64,000 bases of DNA, taken from positions 356,810 through 420,809 of the forward strand of contig NZ_FUWS01000006.1 in assembly GCF_900167435.1 (NCBI RefSeq), in the 5' to 3' direction. This stretch comes from Marinactinospora thermotolerans DSM 45154. Its GTDB lineage: Bacteria; Actinomycetota; Actinomycetes; Streptosporangiales; Streptosporangiaceae. The position numbers and the translations under genes were made by a program. Positions 49,089 to 56,739 of the stretch are shown here, piece after piece (positions within the stretch are counted from its first letter, which is position 1; every line of letters starts with the position of its first letter). The notes beneath the pieces are model-generated. The model saw only the letters and a program-made list of their open reading frames with translations, had not been told where the DNA came from and made no database searches.

Positions 49089-49545
49089 TCTCCCGGACGA
49101 AGCGGCCCTTCCCGTGGACGGAGACGATCAGGCCCGAGCCCTCAAGCTCGGACAGCGCCTGCCGGGCGGTCCCCCGCGAAACACCGTAGAGCCGCACCAG
49201 CGCCGACTCACTGGGCAACGCGGCGCCCGGGGCGAACGTCCCGTCCGTGATCTGCTCACGCAACTCCGCCGCGATCCTGCGATAGCGGGGGACGGAGGAG
49301 GAGGCGTCGTCCTCACCGGGATCGCGCACCACCCGACCGGTACCCGGAAGCGTCGTGACGAGACCGTCCCCCTCCAGCGTGGCCAGCGCGCGGCGCACCG
49401 TCGTCCGGGAGACACGGAACTCCTGCCCCAGCGCGGCCTCGGAGGGAAGGGCGGAACCCGGAGGGAGATCACCGTCGGCGATACGCCGACGCAGCGTCTC
49501 CGCTATCCGCGTGTAGGTCCTCCACGGGGTCGAACGCGGGCTCAC
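49069..49545 (-). CDS. GntR-type regulator with two tandem winged helices (KorSA-like)
   Basis: 158 aa made of two GntR winged helices: YTRIAETLRRRIADGDLPPG ... FRVSRTTVRRALATLEGDGL (about 10-73) and YRRIAAELREQITDGTFAPG ... YGVSRGTARQALSELEGSGL (about 87-150). There is no effector domain. GTG 49545 with GGAGGG 7 nt upstream. In pSAM2 the GntR protein KorSA represses pra; this is the likely counterpart. Confidence 0.85.
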   Translation of the reverse strand: MSPRSTPWRTYTRIAETLRRRIADGDLPPGSALPSEAALGQEFRVSRTTVRRALATLEGDGLVTTLPGTGRVVRDPGEDDASSSVPRYRRIAAELREQITDGTFAPGAALPSESALVRLYGVSRGTARQALSELEGSGLIVSVHGKGRFVRESDRPPR

Positions 49546-49722
49546 CTCAGGTCCCTCCGGTCACAACACCAGCCCCAGCGATTCCAACATGTTCGCAGAC
49601 CGGTCCCCGGCGTCCGGCCCCGCGATTCCGCGCCACGGGAGCAGGACGTCCGGAGACCGGCCGTATTGACCGCGCGACCGGTGTGGGGAGAAGGATGAGA
49701 CACCGGCCGCACGGGGCCTTGG

Positions 49723-50010
49723 TCAGCTCTTCGAACGATCGTCCTGGTAGTAGGCGTCATCGTCGGTGTCGAGCGGATCGAGCCGCGAGTGGAGCCAGCC
49801 GCTGGACAGCAATGACCGCCCCGATCCGGGCGGAGGGTGCTCCAGCTCCCGTACGAAGTCCTCGATGTCGTGTTCGACCAGTGTGGGGGCATGGTCCACG
49901 TCGCGATCGCGCACGGTCGCGATCCACAGGTGAGAGGTACGGCGGATGGCCCAGCGGTCCCCGTAGTGCCGTTGCAGCAACCGGAGCAGGGGATCTTCCA
50001 CGGTGCTCAC
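49723..50010 (-). CDS. Small AICE protein, unknown function
   Basis: 95 aa. GTG 50010 with GGAGG 7 nt upstream overlaps the stop of the next upstream gene (GTGA). Sequence DPLLRLLQRHYGDRWAIRRT and a charged C-terminal half; no domain recognised. Confidence 0.65.
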   Translation of the reverse strand: MSTVEDPLLRLLQRHYGDRWAIRRTSHLWIATVRDRDVDHAPTLVEHDIEDFVRELEHPPPGSGRSLLSSGWLHSRLDPLDTDDDAYYQDDRSKS

Positions 50011-50255
50011 GCGGCCACCTCCAGCGGACGGGCGATGTCGAGGAGGACCGCCACACCGAGCCGCATCCGGTCCTCGTGCGCCTGCCGGCGAAGGCGTTCG
50101 CTGTGCAGGACATAGGGCCGTACCATCGCCGCCCTAGGCGGGATGGGATACGCCGGAGGCGGTGGAGTGAACGGGATCGAGGTGTAAAGCCGTTGTGGCT
50201 GGGGCGTCCGCCTGCGGGGATGCCTGCGCCAGGGCCAGAGGATAGGGTTCCGCAT
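50007..50255 (-). CDS. Small basic AICE protein, unknown function
   Basis: 82 aa, Arg/Pro-rich first half (RNPILWPWRRHPRRR) and a helical end. ATG 50255 with AGGCGGA upstream; overlaps the following gene by 4 nt. No homology recognised. Confidence 0.55.
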   Translation of the reverse strand: MRNPILWPWRRHPRRRTPQPQRLYTSIPFTPPPPAYPIPPRAAMVRPYVLHSERLRRQAHEDRMRLGVAVLLDIARPLEVAA

Positions 50256-50373
50256 GTTCCGCCTGCTTCCATCAGGTTGGGACCACGCCCCCGGAGCGTT
50301 CAGACCGCTCGCGGGGGTCTTTGCTACCTGCGGAAACCCTCGTCCGATCGGGCGGACATGTGTACCCCGTATC

Positions 50374-50413
50374 GGACGTCTCCAGGGACGTCTTGGGACG
50401 TCTTCTGTTATCG
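50374..50413 (+). promoter_or_regulatory. GGACGTCT iterons before the second DUF5919 gene
   Basis: GGACGTCT at 50374, 50386 and 50396, followed by GTTATC. It mirrors the upstream region of copy 1. Confidence 0.55.
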
Positions 50414-50446
50414 TCGGGGTCTCCCCGCGCTCCGGAGGTCATCGAC

Positions 50447-51181
50447 GTGAACGAGGCGCTACGCCGAGCCATGGCCCAGGCACGGCTGTCCGACACCGAC
50501 GTGGCCGCACGCCTGGGCGTCGATCCCAAGACAGTGCGTCGCTGGCTCTCCGGCCAGAAGCCCTATCCACGTCACCGCTGGGCCGTCGCCGACCTGCTGG
50601 GAGCCGACGAGAACACCCTCTGGGCCGATGAGGTCACTCCGGAGGCGCGAAGCCTCCGAGACGAGCCGGCACTACGCGCGGTCTATCCGCATCGCTGGGC
50701 CGTGCCCCACGAGGTATGGCGGGATCTCTTCGAATCCGCCGAGCGGGAGATCGGCATCCTCGTCTACAGCGGCCTCTTCCTCGCTGACGACCCCGGCATC
50801 CTCGACATCTTCGAACGCAAGGCGCGAGCCGGCGTGGCGGTGCGCATCCTGTTGGGGGACCCCGACAGCAGGCACGTCGAACAACGCGGTGCCGAGGAGG
50901 GCATCGGCGACGCCATGCAGGCGAAGATCAGAAATGCCCTGATCCTCTACCGGCCACTACAAGACGTCGAAGGCGTGGAGATCCGGCTTCACGACACGGT
51001 GCTCTACAACTCGATCTACCGATCCGACGACCGCATGCTGGTCAACCAGCACGTCCACGGTGCCCCCGCCTCCATGGCGCCCGTGCTCCGCGTCGACGAC
51101 TCCAGGAACGCCGAGATGCTCTCCACCTACCTACAGAGCTTCGAACGCACCTGGGAGAACGCCTACTCTGTAAGCTCCTGA
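50447..51181 (+). CDS. HTH regulator with PLD-like DUF5919 domain (copy 2)
   Basis: 244 aa from GTG 50447 (GGAGG about 9 nt upstream). HTH: LSDTDVAARLGVDPKTVRRW. DUF5919 part: FESAEREIGILVYSGLFLAD, VRILLGDPDS, LHDTVLYNSIYRSDDRMLVN. Same architecture as copy 1; last gene before the distal att site and not followed by a Nudix gene. Confidence 0.8.
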   Translation: MNEALRRAMAQARLSDTDVAARLGVDPKTVRRWLSGQKPYPRHRWAVADLLGADENTLWADEVTPEARSLRDEPALRAVYPHRWAVPHEVWRDLFESAEREIGILVYSGLFLADDPGILDIFERKARAGVAVRILLGDPDSRHVEQRGAEEGIGDAMQAKIRNALILYRPLQDVEGVEIRLHDTVLYNSIYRSDDRMLVNQHVHGAPASMAPVLRVDDSRNAEMLSTYLQSFERTWENAYSVSS

Positions 51182-51686
51182 GAAGCCCGATCCCTTTGCC
51201 GAATAGAGCCGTATGGGATCAAGGCGACGGCGCTTCGCGCCGTCGCTCCGGCTTGCTGTCCGCCGCTCGGGCTGCGGGCTGCCGCCCGGTCCCGAGCGCG
51301 GACGACGGCCACACTAATCGGCTCATGATGCGGCCCGAAGACGAACGGTTGCCGTTCGAACGAACTCGGCTGATGACGTGCTCGGATCCCGAGGCGCTCG
51401 GTCGCGCGGCCCTGTCTGTCTTCGGTTGCCGGCCTCAGCGCGGCCAAGCACCTCGGACCGGAACCCCGGTCGCCGAACGCTGTGGTCGGGGGGAGTCTGG
51501 GCTGAGGCAGGAGCGAGCACGTCCCGCCGCTGTGGTCGCTGGCCGCCTACCGCACGTCGCCCAGGTCAGTGGGAATCAGATGACAGCAACGGTGACAGCA
51601 ACGCCATCGGACACGAGGGGACGCAGACGACCGTTAGCGGACGCCCGCTCCAGGTGGGGACGCTTCCACCGTCGAGGCCGATCGAA
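51182..51686. other. Non-coding right end of the element
   Basis: About 500 nt. A hairpin GCGACGGCG-CTTCG-CGCCGTCGC at about 51220-51242 may terminate copy 2. The rest has no supported gene; the arm-type repeats lie at its right end. Confidence 0.5.
51581..51604 (+). repeat. Arm-type integrase sites, distal side
   Basis: TGACAGCAACGG and TGACAGCAACGC in tandem, 83 nt inside the distal att repeat, matching the pair at 44087. Confidence 0.6.
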
Positions 51687-51752
51687 CTGATAAGGATGAG
51701 GCCCCAGGTTCAAGTCCTGGTACGCCCACCCTCATAAGCTGCGAGAAGGCCC
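51687..51752 (+). repeat. Attachment-site repeat, distal side
   Basis: Perfect 66-bp copy of 43996-44061. It contains only the 3' half of the tRNA and is not a functional tRNA gene. Confidence 0.95.
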
Positions 51753-51774
51753 ACCGAAGACTCGGTGGGCCTTT
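51748..51774 (+). terminator. Original chromosomal tRNA-Ile terminator, now displaced
   Basis: A 10-bp perfect stem (51748-51757 with 51762-51771) then TTT, sharing its first five bases with the att core. Confidence 0.7.
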
Positions 51775-51936
51775 CGCGTACAGCAGCGAAGTGCAGTCAT
51801 CGCCTTGTCGACATGACCGTTCGGCGTCCGGCGGTGTCGGCGCTCTGGACGCGAACGCGCCCCGGCGGCAGCGCCACCCGGGACCGTGTTCGATCCGGGG
51901 TCGGGACCGCCGGCCCTGACCGGTGGCCCCGTGGGT

Positions 51937-52878
51937 TCACGCCTGGACGCCGGCCCCGGGCTCCTGGGCCCGCGGCCCGCGCTCCCCCGGCCCTGCCGTG
52001 GCCTCCGGGTTGTACCCGAGCCTGCCCCGGGTCGCCACGAGCAGCACGGCGGAGGCCAGGCCGAAGGCGAGGAGGATGACGTTGGTGCCGTCGGCGTGCG
52101 TGGCACCGATCGAGGGGAACATGAAGCCCATAACGATCGACATGAAGTTGTTGACGCTGGCGTGCAACAGGATCGCGATCGGCAGGCTCTCACCGGTCCG
52201 GTTGAAGACCCAGGTCATCACCACGCTGATGAAGACGCACGAGAAGGTGAAGTTGATGGGGTCGGCCCACGTCCCGTGCGGGAAGCCGCCCCACTCGGTG
52301 AGGAACAGCGGCAGGTGCCAGATCCCCCAGATCACACCGAGGATGACCGTACCGCGTAGCGGCCCGAAGTAGGGCTGCATCCGGGGCAGGGCGAAGTCGC
52401 GCCAGCCCGGCTCCTCGGCGATGCCGGTGGTCACGAACTGCAGGACGAGGCCGGGGACGTAGACCGCGAGCACCATGAGCGGCGGTACCCGGACGTCCCC
52501 GCCGGAGAACGGGAGAGCACAGACGATGAGCGCCGCCGGAACGCCCAGCACGGCCAGCGCGTACCAGCGCCAGTTCATCCGCCACTTCAGCAGGCGCCCC
52601 GTCCAACGTCGCAGCCCCTTCCGGCCGTCGGCGACGGCGGTGACGAGGAAGGCCGAGAAGATCGGGCCGAGGTAGGCACCGGGGAGCATCAGGAGGAGCT
52701 GCGACGCCAGTCCGGGGAGCTCGAAGTCCAGCAGGCCCAGGCCGTGGTTGGAGAGGATGTAGGGGATCCAGGCGATCCAGCTCAAGCCGATCGCCAGGGT
52801 GAAGAAGCTCGTCATCGGCCGGCGCTTGATGAGACCGCGCCATCCGGTCACCTGTCCGGGGGGTACGGGGTTGGTCAT
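51937..52878 (-). CDS. CPBP-family intramembrane metalloprotease
   Basis: 313 aa from ATG 52878 (AAGGA 7 nt upstream; the longer open frame is GC noise). About eight membrane helices; the CAAX-protease motifs are EEPGWR, GIWHLPLF and LHASVN. The family cleaves membrane substrates or acts in bacteriocin self-immunity. It lies just outside the element, divergent from the histidine kinase. Confidence 0.85.
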   Translation of the reverse strand: MTNPVPPGQVTGWRGLIKRRPMTSFFTLAIGLSWIAWIPYILSNHGLGLLDFELPGLASQLLLMLPGAYLGPIFSAFLVTAVADGRKGLRRWTGRLLKWRMNWRWYALAVLGVPAALIVCALPFSGGDVRVPPLMVLAVYVPGLVLQFVTTGIAEEPGWRDFALPRMQPYFGPLRGTVILGVIWGIWHLPLFLTEWGGFPHGTWADPINFTFSCVFISVVMTWVFNRTGESLPIAILLHASVNNFMSIVMGFMFPSIGATHADGTNVILLAFGLASAVLLVATRGRLGYNPEATAGPGERGPRAQEPGAGVQA

Positions 52879-53488
52879 GGGGCGTCCTTCAATTGCGAGT
52901 AGGGGAAATCGGCGTCGGTACCGCCGGGAGCCCGGGCGAGCCCCCGCCGTGGTGGTCCGCGGTGGGCAGGGACGCGGATGGATTCCGGTGGAGGTGTGGA
53001 CGCCCCGGTCGTCGTGTCGACAGGTCGACCGGGGCGTCACGGTGCCGGCTCCCTCGCCGTAGACCTCGGTCACCACACGGAGGCGCACCGCCCACGGGGG
53101 CGGGTGGCCCGGTCGCCGCCGGCCGGGGTGGTGACGTCGTGGCCTGGGGCCGGGAGGTCCACGTCCGACGTGTGTCCGGTCGTCACCCGATGCTCCGTTC
53201 TCTCGCCTGGGGGCGCGTTCCCCGACACGCGCGCGACGGTGCACGGCGGGGGCGGTTTCCGTCGGCGGTCTCGGGAGCCCGTCCGGGTACGGACCGAAGA
53301 GCGGCCGGCCGCCCGCGTGCGCGAAGGGGGCGCGATGGGGTGGACCGCCGGATCGCGTCTGTAAGGATCTCGGCTCGGGCGGGGCGCGGACCAGTGCCGT
53401 ACACCTTGATCGGCCGTGCAGAATGCATGAAACGGACGCCTGGTTCGAACGGCTGAAATAACGGGTCGAAGCGCTAGGGTGAGCCCCC
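52879..53488. other. 610-nt divergent intergenic region
   Basis: No supported gene. It must hold the promoters for the CPBP protease and the histidine kinase. GTCGAC-containing stretches near 53010-53035 resemble those in other gaps of the window. Confidence 0.4.
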
Positions 53489-55231
53489 GTGACGATCCTC
53501 ATCATCACGCTGGTGGGGTTGACCACTCCCCTGTTCTTCAGTCAGCCGACCGTGGCGACACTCGGGTTCCTCGCGCTCCAGCTCGTCCACTGTCTGCCGC
53601 AGACGAGACGGTTGCGAAGCTGGTGGACGCTCGCGGCCCAGGCGGCGCTGTTCCCATGGAGCGAGCCGAAGGCGTTCCTGGCCGCCTCGGTGCTGCTGAT
53701 CGTGCCGGGCCGCATCCGCTGGGCGGTGTTCGGCGCCGTCGCCGTCGCGGCCGGTCTGCTGTCGGGCGCCGATCTCTACGCCGGGGTGAGCGCGGCGGGG
53801 AACACGCTGATCATGGGACTGGTCGTCTTCGGGCTCACCCGGCTCAGCGACCTGCGCAGTGAACTGCACGCGGCTCGCAGGGAGCTGGCCGCCCAGTCCG
53901 TGGCCGACGAACGCGAACGGATCTCCCGGGACCTGGACGGCATTCTCGGCTCGACGCTGTCGGCCGTCATCGGGCTGGCCGATAAGAGGCGCCCGGCCGA
54001 GATCCTGGAGCTGACCCGGGATGCCGCCGCGCGGGTCCGGCAGGCCCCCGTGTCCCGGCCGGACACGGTTCCCCAGGCCGATATGACGCCGCGTCTCGCG
54101 CTGCCCATCGCGCTCAGCGGACTGGCCATCTACGTGGTCGGCAGCCTGGTCTTCACCCTGGCCGACCCGGAGCCGTCCACCGTGGTCGGGTGCGCCATCG
54201 TGCTGTCCGTCGTGGGGCTACAGATCCACCACGTGCTCTCCCACCGTCCTGGTGCGCGGCCCCGGCACCTCGTCTGGACGCTCCCCCTCCAGACGGTGTT
54301 GGCGTTCGTTCCCCTGTTCCGTCCCGAGTTCGAGCTCGTCCACAGCCTGGTCAGTCTCGCGGCGGCGTCGGCGCTGATCACGGTTCCCGGCCGCGGGGCA
54401 TCGTGGACCCTGTTCGCCGCCATCGTCGTGGGCGAGGCGGTGGTCGTCCTCGTGGCGAAGTCCGTCCCCCTCATCGTCGTCCTGGTGTCGACGGTCGCCA
54501 CCGTGTCGGTCGCGATGATGTTCTACGGTCTCGCGCTGCTCACCCGGCTCGTCACCCAGGTGCACGAGGCCCGGTCGGCGCTCGCGGCGATCGCCGTGGC
54601 CAAGGAGCGCCGCCGCATCGCGGCCGACGTCCACGACCTGCTCGGCTACGGCCTGTCCGCCATCACCGTCAAGGCCGAACTCGCCGCCCGCGCCCCCGAA
54701 CGCGCGGACACGGAGTTCCGGGACATCGCGCGGATGGCCCGTAGGGCCCTCGCCGACCTCCGCTCCATCCCCCACGGCGACTCGGAGATCTCGCTGGGCG
54801 CGGAGATCGCCTCGGCCCACGACATCCTCACCGCCGCGGGCGTCGACGTGCGACTCGACATCGACCCCGGCCCGCTCGACGATCGGCTCGACGCGCTGCT
54901 GGCCACCGTGCTCCGCGAAGCGGTCACCAACGTCCTGCGGCACAGCCGGGCCGGCGTCGTCACCGTCCAGGTCGTCTCCGCCGCCGACCAGGTCCGCCTG
55001 CGCGTGGCCAACGATGGTGTCCTGCCCGATCCGGCCGGCGACTACGGCGACGAGCGGACCAGCCGGGGCGGCGGCAACGGCATCATCAACCTCGCGGCGC
55101 GGGTGGCGGTGACGGGAGGTGAACTCACCAGTGGGCCTATCGGCGATGGCGGATACGAGCTCGTCGTGACCCACCCGGCGCCTCGGAGGACGGGCTGCGG
55201 CGCCCCCGCTCCGGCGCGGACGGGCGGGTGA
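53489..55231 (+). CDS. Internally duplicated NarL/DesK-type sensor histidine kinase
   Basis: 580 aa from GTG 53489. Two membrane-plus-H-box modules are visible. Module 1 (about 60-190) has membrane helices then ERERISRDLDGILGS, where the phospho-His is Asp150, and no ATPase part. Module 2 (about 205-560) has helices, KERRRIAADVHDLLGYGLS with His382, N-box REAVTNVLRHS and G-box NDG...GGGNGIINLAARV. It should phosphorylate a NarL-type regulator; the adjacent convergent one is the candidate. The signal is unknown. Confidence 0.9.
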   Translation: MTILIITLVGLTTPLFFSQPTVATLGFLALQLVHCLPQTRRLRSWWTLAAQAALFPWSEPKAFLAASVLLIVPGRIRWAVFGAVAVAAGLLSGADLYAGVSAAGNTLIMGLVVFGLTRLSDLRSELHAARRELAAQSVADERERISRDLDGILGSTLSAVIGLADKRRPAEILELTRDAAARVRQAPVSRPDTVPQADMTPRLALPIALSGLAIYVVGSLVFTLADPEPSTVVGCAIVLSVVGLQIHHVLSHRPGARPRHLVWTLPLQTVLAFVPLFRPEFELVHSLVSLAAASALITVPGRGASWTLFAAIVVGEAVVVLVAKSVPLIVVLVSTVATVSVAMMFYGLALLTRLVTQVHEARSALAAIAVAKERRRIAADVHDLLGYGLSAITVKAELAARAPERADTEFRDIARMARRALADLRSIPHGDSEISLGAEIASAHDILTAAGVDVRLDIDPGPLDDRLDALLATVLREAVTNVLRHSRAGVVTVQVVSAADQVRLRVANDGVLPDPAGDYGDERTSRGGGNGIINLAARVAVTGGELTSGPIGDGGYELVVTHPAPRRTGCGAPAPARTGG

Positions 55232-55240
55232 GACGGCGCA

Positions 55241-55846
55241 TCACAGCCATCCGGCCTCGGTCGCGATGCGTACGGCGTCCAGGCGGTTGCGCGCACCGAG
55301 CTTGGTGACGATCGTCCCGAGGTAGTTGCGCACCGTCCCCTTGGCCAGGTGGAGCCGCGCGGCGATCTCGCCTGGTTCGTCGCCCTCGCCGGCCAGGCGC
55401 AGTACCTCCACCTCCCTGTCCGTCAACGGGTTCGCGCGGGCCTCGATGGTGGCGGTGGCGAGGTCCGGGTCGATCACCCGTTCACCGGCCGCGACCCGCC
55501 GGATCGCGCCGGCCAGCTCGGCGGGGGGCGCGTCCTTCAGCATGAAGCCCAGGGCCTTGGCGGACAGCGCCCTGCGCAGCACGTCTGGACGTCCGTTCTG
55601 GGTGAGGATCAAGGTACGGCACTCGGGGGCCTGCTCGGCGATCATCGAGGCGGCCTGGAGGCCGTCGATGCCCGGCATCTGGACGTCGAGGACGGCGACG
55701 TCGGGGCGGTGTTCGAGGACGGCGGGCATGACGGCCTCCCCCGAGGACACGTCCGCGACCACCTCGACGTCGGGTTCCATGTCCAGCAACGCCACCAGCG
55801 CGCCCCGGATCAGATGCATGTCCTCGGCCAGCACAACCCTGATCAC
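55241..55846 (-). CDS. NarL-family response regulator
   Basis: 201 aa from GTG 55846 (AGGGGA 7 nt upstream). Receiver with phospho-Asp in VAVLDVQMPG and Lys in FMLKDAPPAEL; LuxR-type HTH NPLTDREVEVLRLAGEGDEP ... GTVRNYLGTIVTKLGARNR. It converges on the histidine kinase with 9 nt between stops instead of sharing its operon. Confidence 0.93.
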   Translation of the reverse strand: MIRVVLAEDMHLIRGALVALLDMEPDVEVVADVSSGEAVMPAVLEHRPDVAVLDVQMPGIDGLQAASMIAEQAPECRTLILTQNGRPDVLRRALSAKALGFMLKDAPPAELAGAIRRVAAGERVIDPDLATATIEARANPLTDREVEVLRLAGEGDEPGEIAARLHLAKGTVRNYLGTIVTKLGARNRLDAVRIATEAGWL

Positions 55847-55944
55847 GCCACGTCCCCTCGCCTCGCCCACGGACACGTCATGGTATTGCCGTGTCCCGGG
55901 ACCGCGGCGGCCGGAGCCGAGCGGCGCCGTCCGGCGGCGATGGG

Positions 55945-56592
55945 TCAGCCGACCGCGGCGATCTCGACGTCGCTCAGGACGAGTGAGATCGCCAGGACTC
56001 CCAGGAGGGCGCCCATGGCGACCCGTTGCACCAGCAGCCAGGTGGGCCGGCCGGTCACGAGCCCGGCGATCGCCCCGGCGGCCACCACGATGGCCAGGTT
56101 CACCGAGACGGCCACCAGGATCTGGAGACCTCCCAGCACGAGTCCCTGGACCAGGATGCCACCCGACTCCAGGTTGATGAATTGCGGAATGATCGAGATA
56201 TACAGGATGGCGATTTTCGGATTGAGGAGATTCGTCATCAGGCCCATGGTGAACAACCGGCGCGGCGGATCCGCGGGGACGTCGCGCACGGCGAACACCG
56301 ATACACCTCCGGGCCGGATGGTCGTCCAGGCGAGCCACAGCAGGTAGAGGGCACCGGCCACCTTGATCGCGGTGAGCAGTTCGGGGAGCGCGGTGAACAG
56401 GACCGCCAGACCGAGATTGGCGCCCACCAGGTAGACCAGGAAGCCCACCGCCACCCCGGCCAGCGAGACGAGGCCCGCGCGACGCCCCTGGCCGACGCTG
56501 CGCGACACCAGGTGCATCATGTTGGGTCCGGGGGACAGCACCATCCCCAGGGCGATCGAGACGACACCGACGACCGCGCTCTGCTCGGCCAA
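55945..56592 (-). CDS. LysE/RhtB-family amino-acid exporter
   Basis: 215 aa with six hydrophobic segments; LGMVLSPGPNMMHLVSRSVGQGRRAGL is the family start (GPN motif), and LLNPKIAILYISIIPQF follows. TTG 56592 is taken because AGAGG lies 7 nt upstream. Divergent from a MocR-type regulator, the classic regulator-exporter pair. Confidence 0.87.
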   Translation of the reverse strand: MAEQSAVVGVVSIALGMVLSPGPNMMHLVSRSVGQGRRAGLVSLAGVAVGFLVYLVGANLGLAVLFTALPELLTAIKVAGALYLLWLAWTTIRPGGVSVFAVRDVPADPPRRLFTMGLMTNLLNPKIAILYISIIPQFINLESGGILVQGLVLGGLQILVAVSVNLAIVVAAGAIAGLVTGRPTWLLVQRVAMGALLGVLAISLVLSDVEIAAVG

Positions 56593-56739
56593 TTCCGGAC
56601 CTCTTCTCCGCGGGGGATTCCGAGGCCGTCGACCTCGACACGAAGTTAGCCGTGTTCTTTTGTCGAGTGCAATATGAAGAATTGTTCTCGGTGCAATGTC
56701 GTGTTTTTCTTCTTTCGGGTTACCGAATGGAGGACGCGA

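Larger units (their letters stand above)
43996..51752. mobile_element. AICE-type integrated element in tRNA-Ile, degenerate
   Basis: About 7.7 kb bounded by 66-bp identical direct repeats that begin in the anticodon loop of tRNA-Ile. Contents in order: integrase pseudogene, FtsK-like transfer gene, small gene, pra-like gene, HTH/DUF5919 gene, Nudix, HD, GntR, two small genes and a second DUF5919 gene. This combination is typical of actinomycete integrative and conjugative elements such as pSAM2. No replication initiator, xis or spread (spd) gene is recognisable and the integrase is broken, so it is likely not mobile on its own. Confidence 0.9.

Noticed and set aside
51196..51690. 164-residue open frame at the element's right end
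   Set aside because: No ribosome site or family, Arg-rich GC-type composition, and it runs into the att repeat.
51687..51752. Second tRNA-Ile
   Set aside because: Only the 3' half from the anticodon loop on; it is the att duplication.
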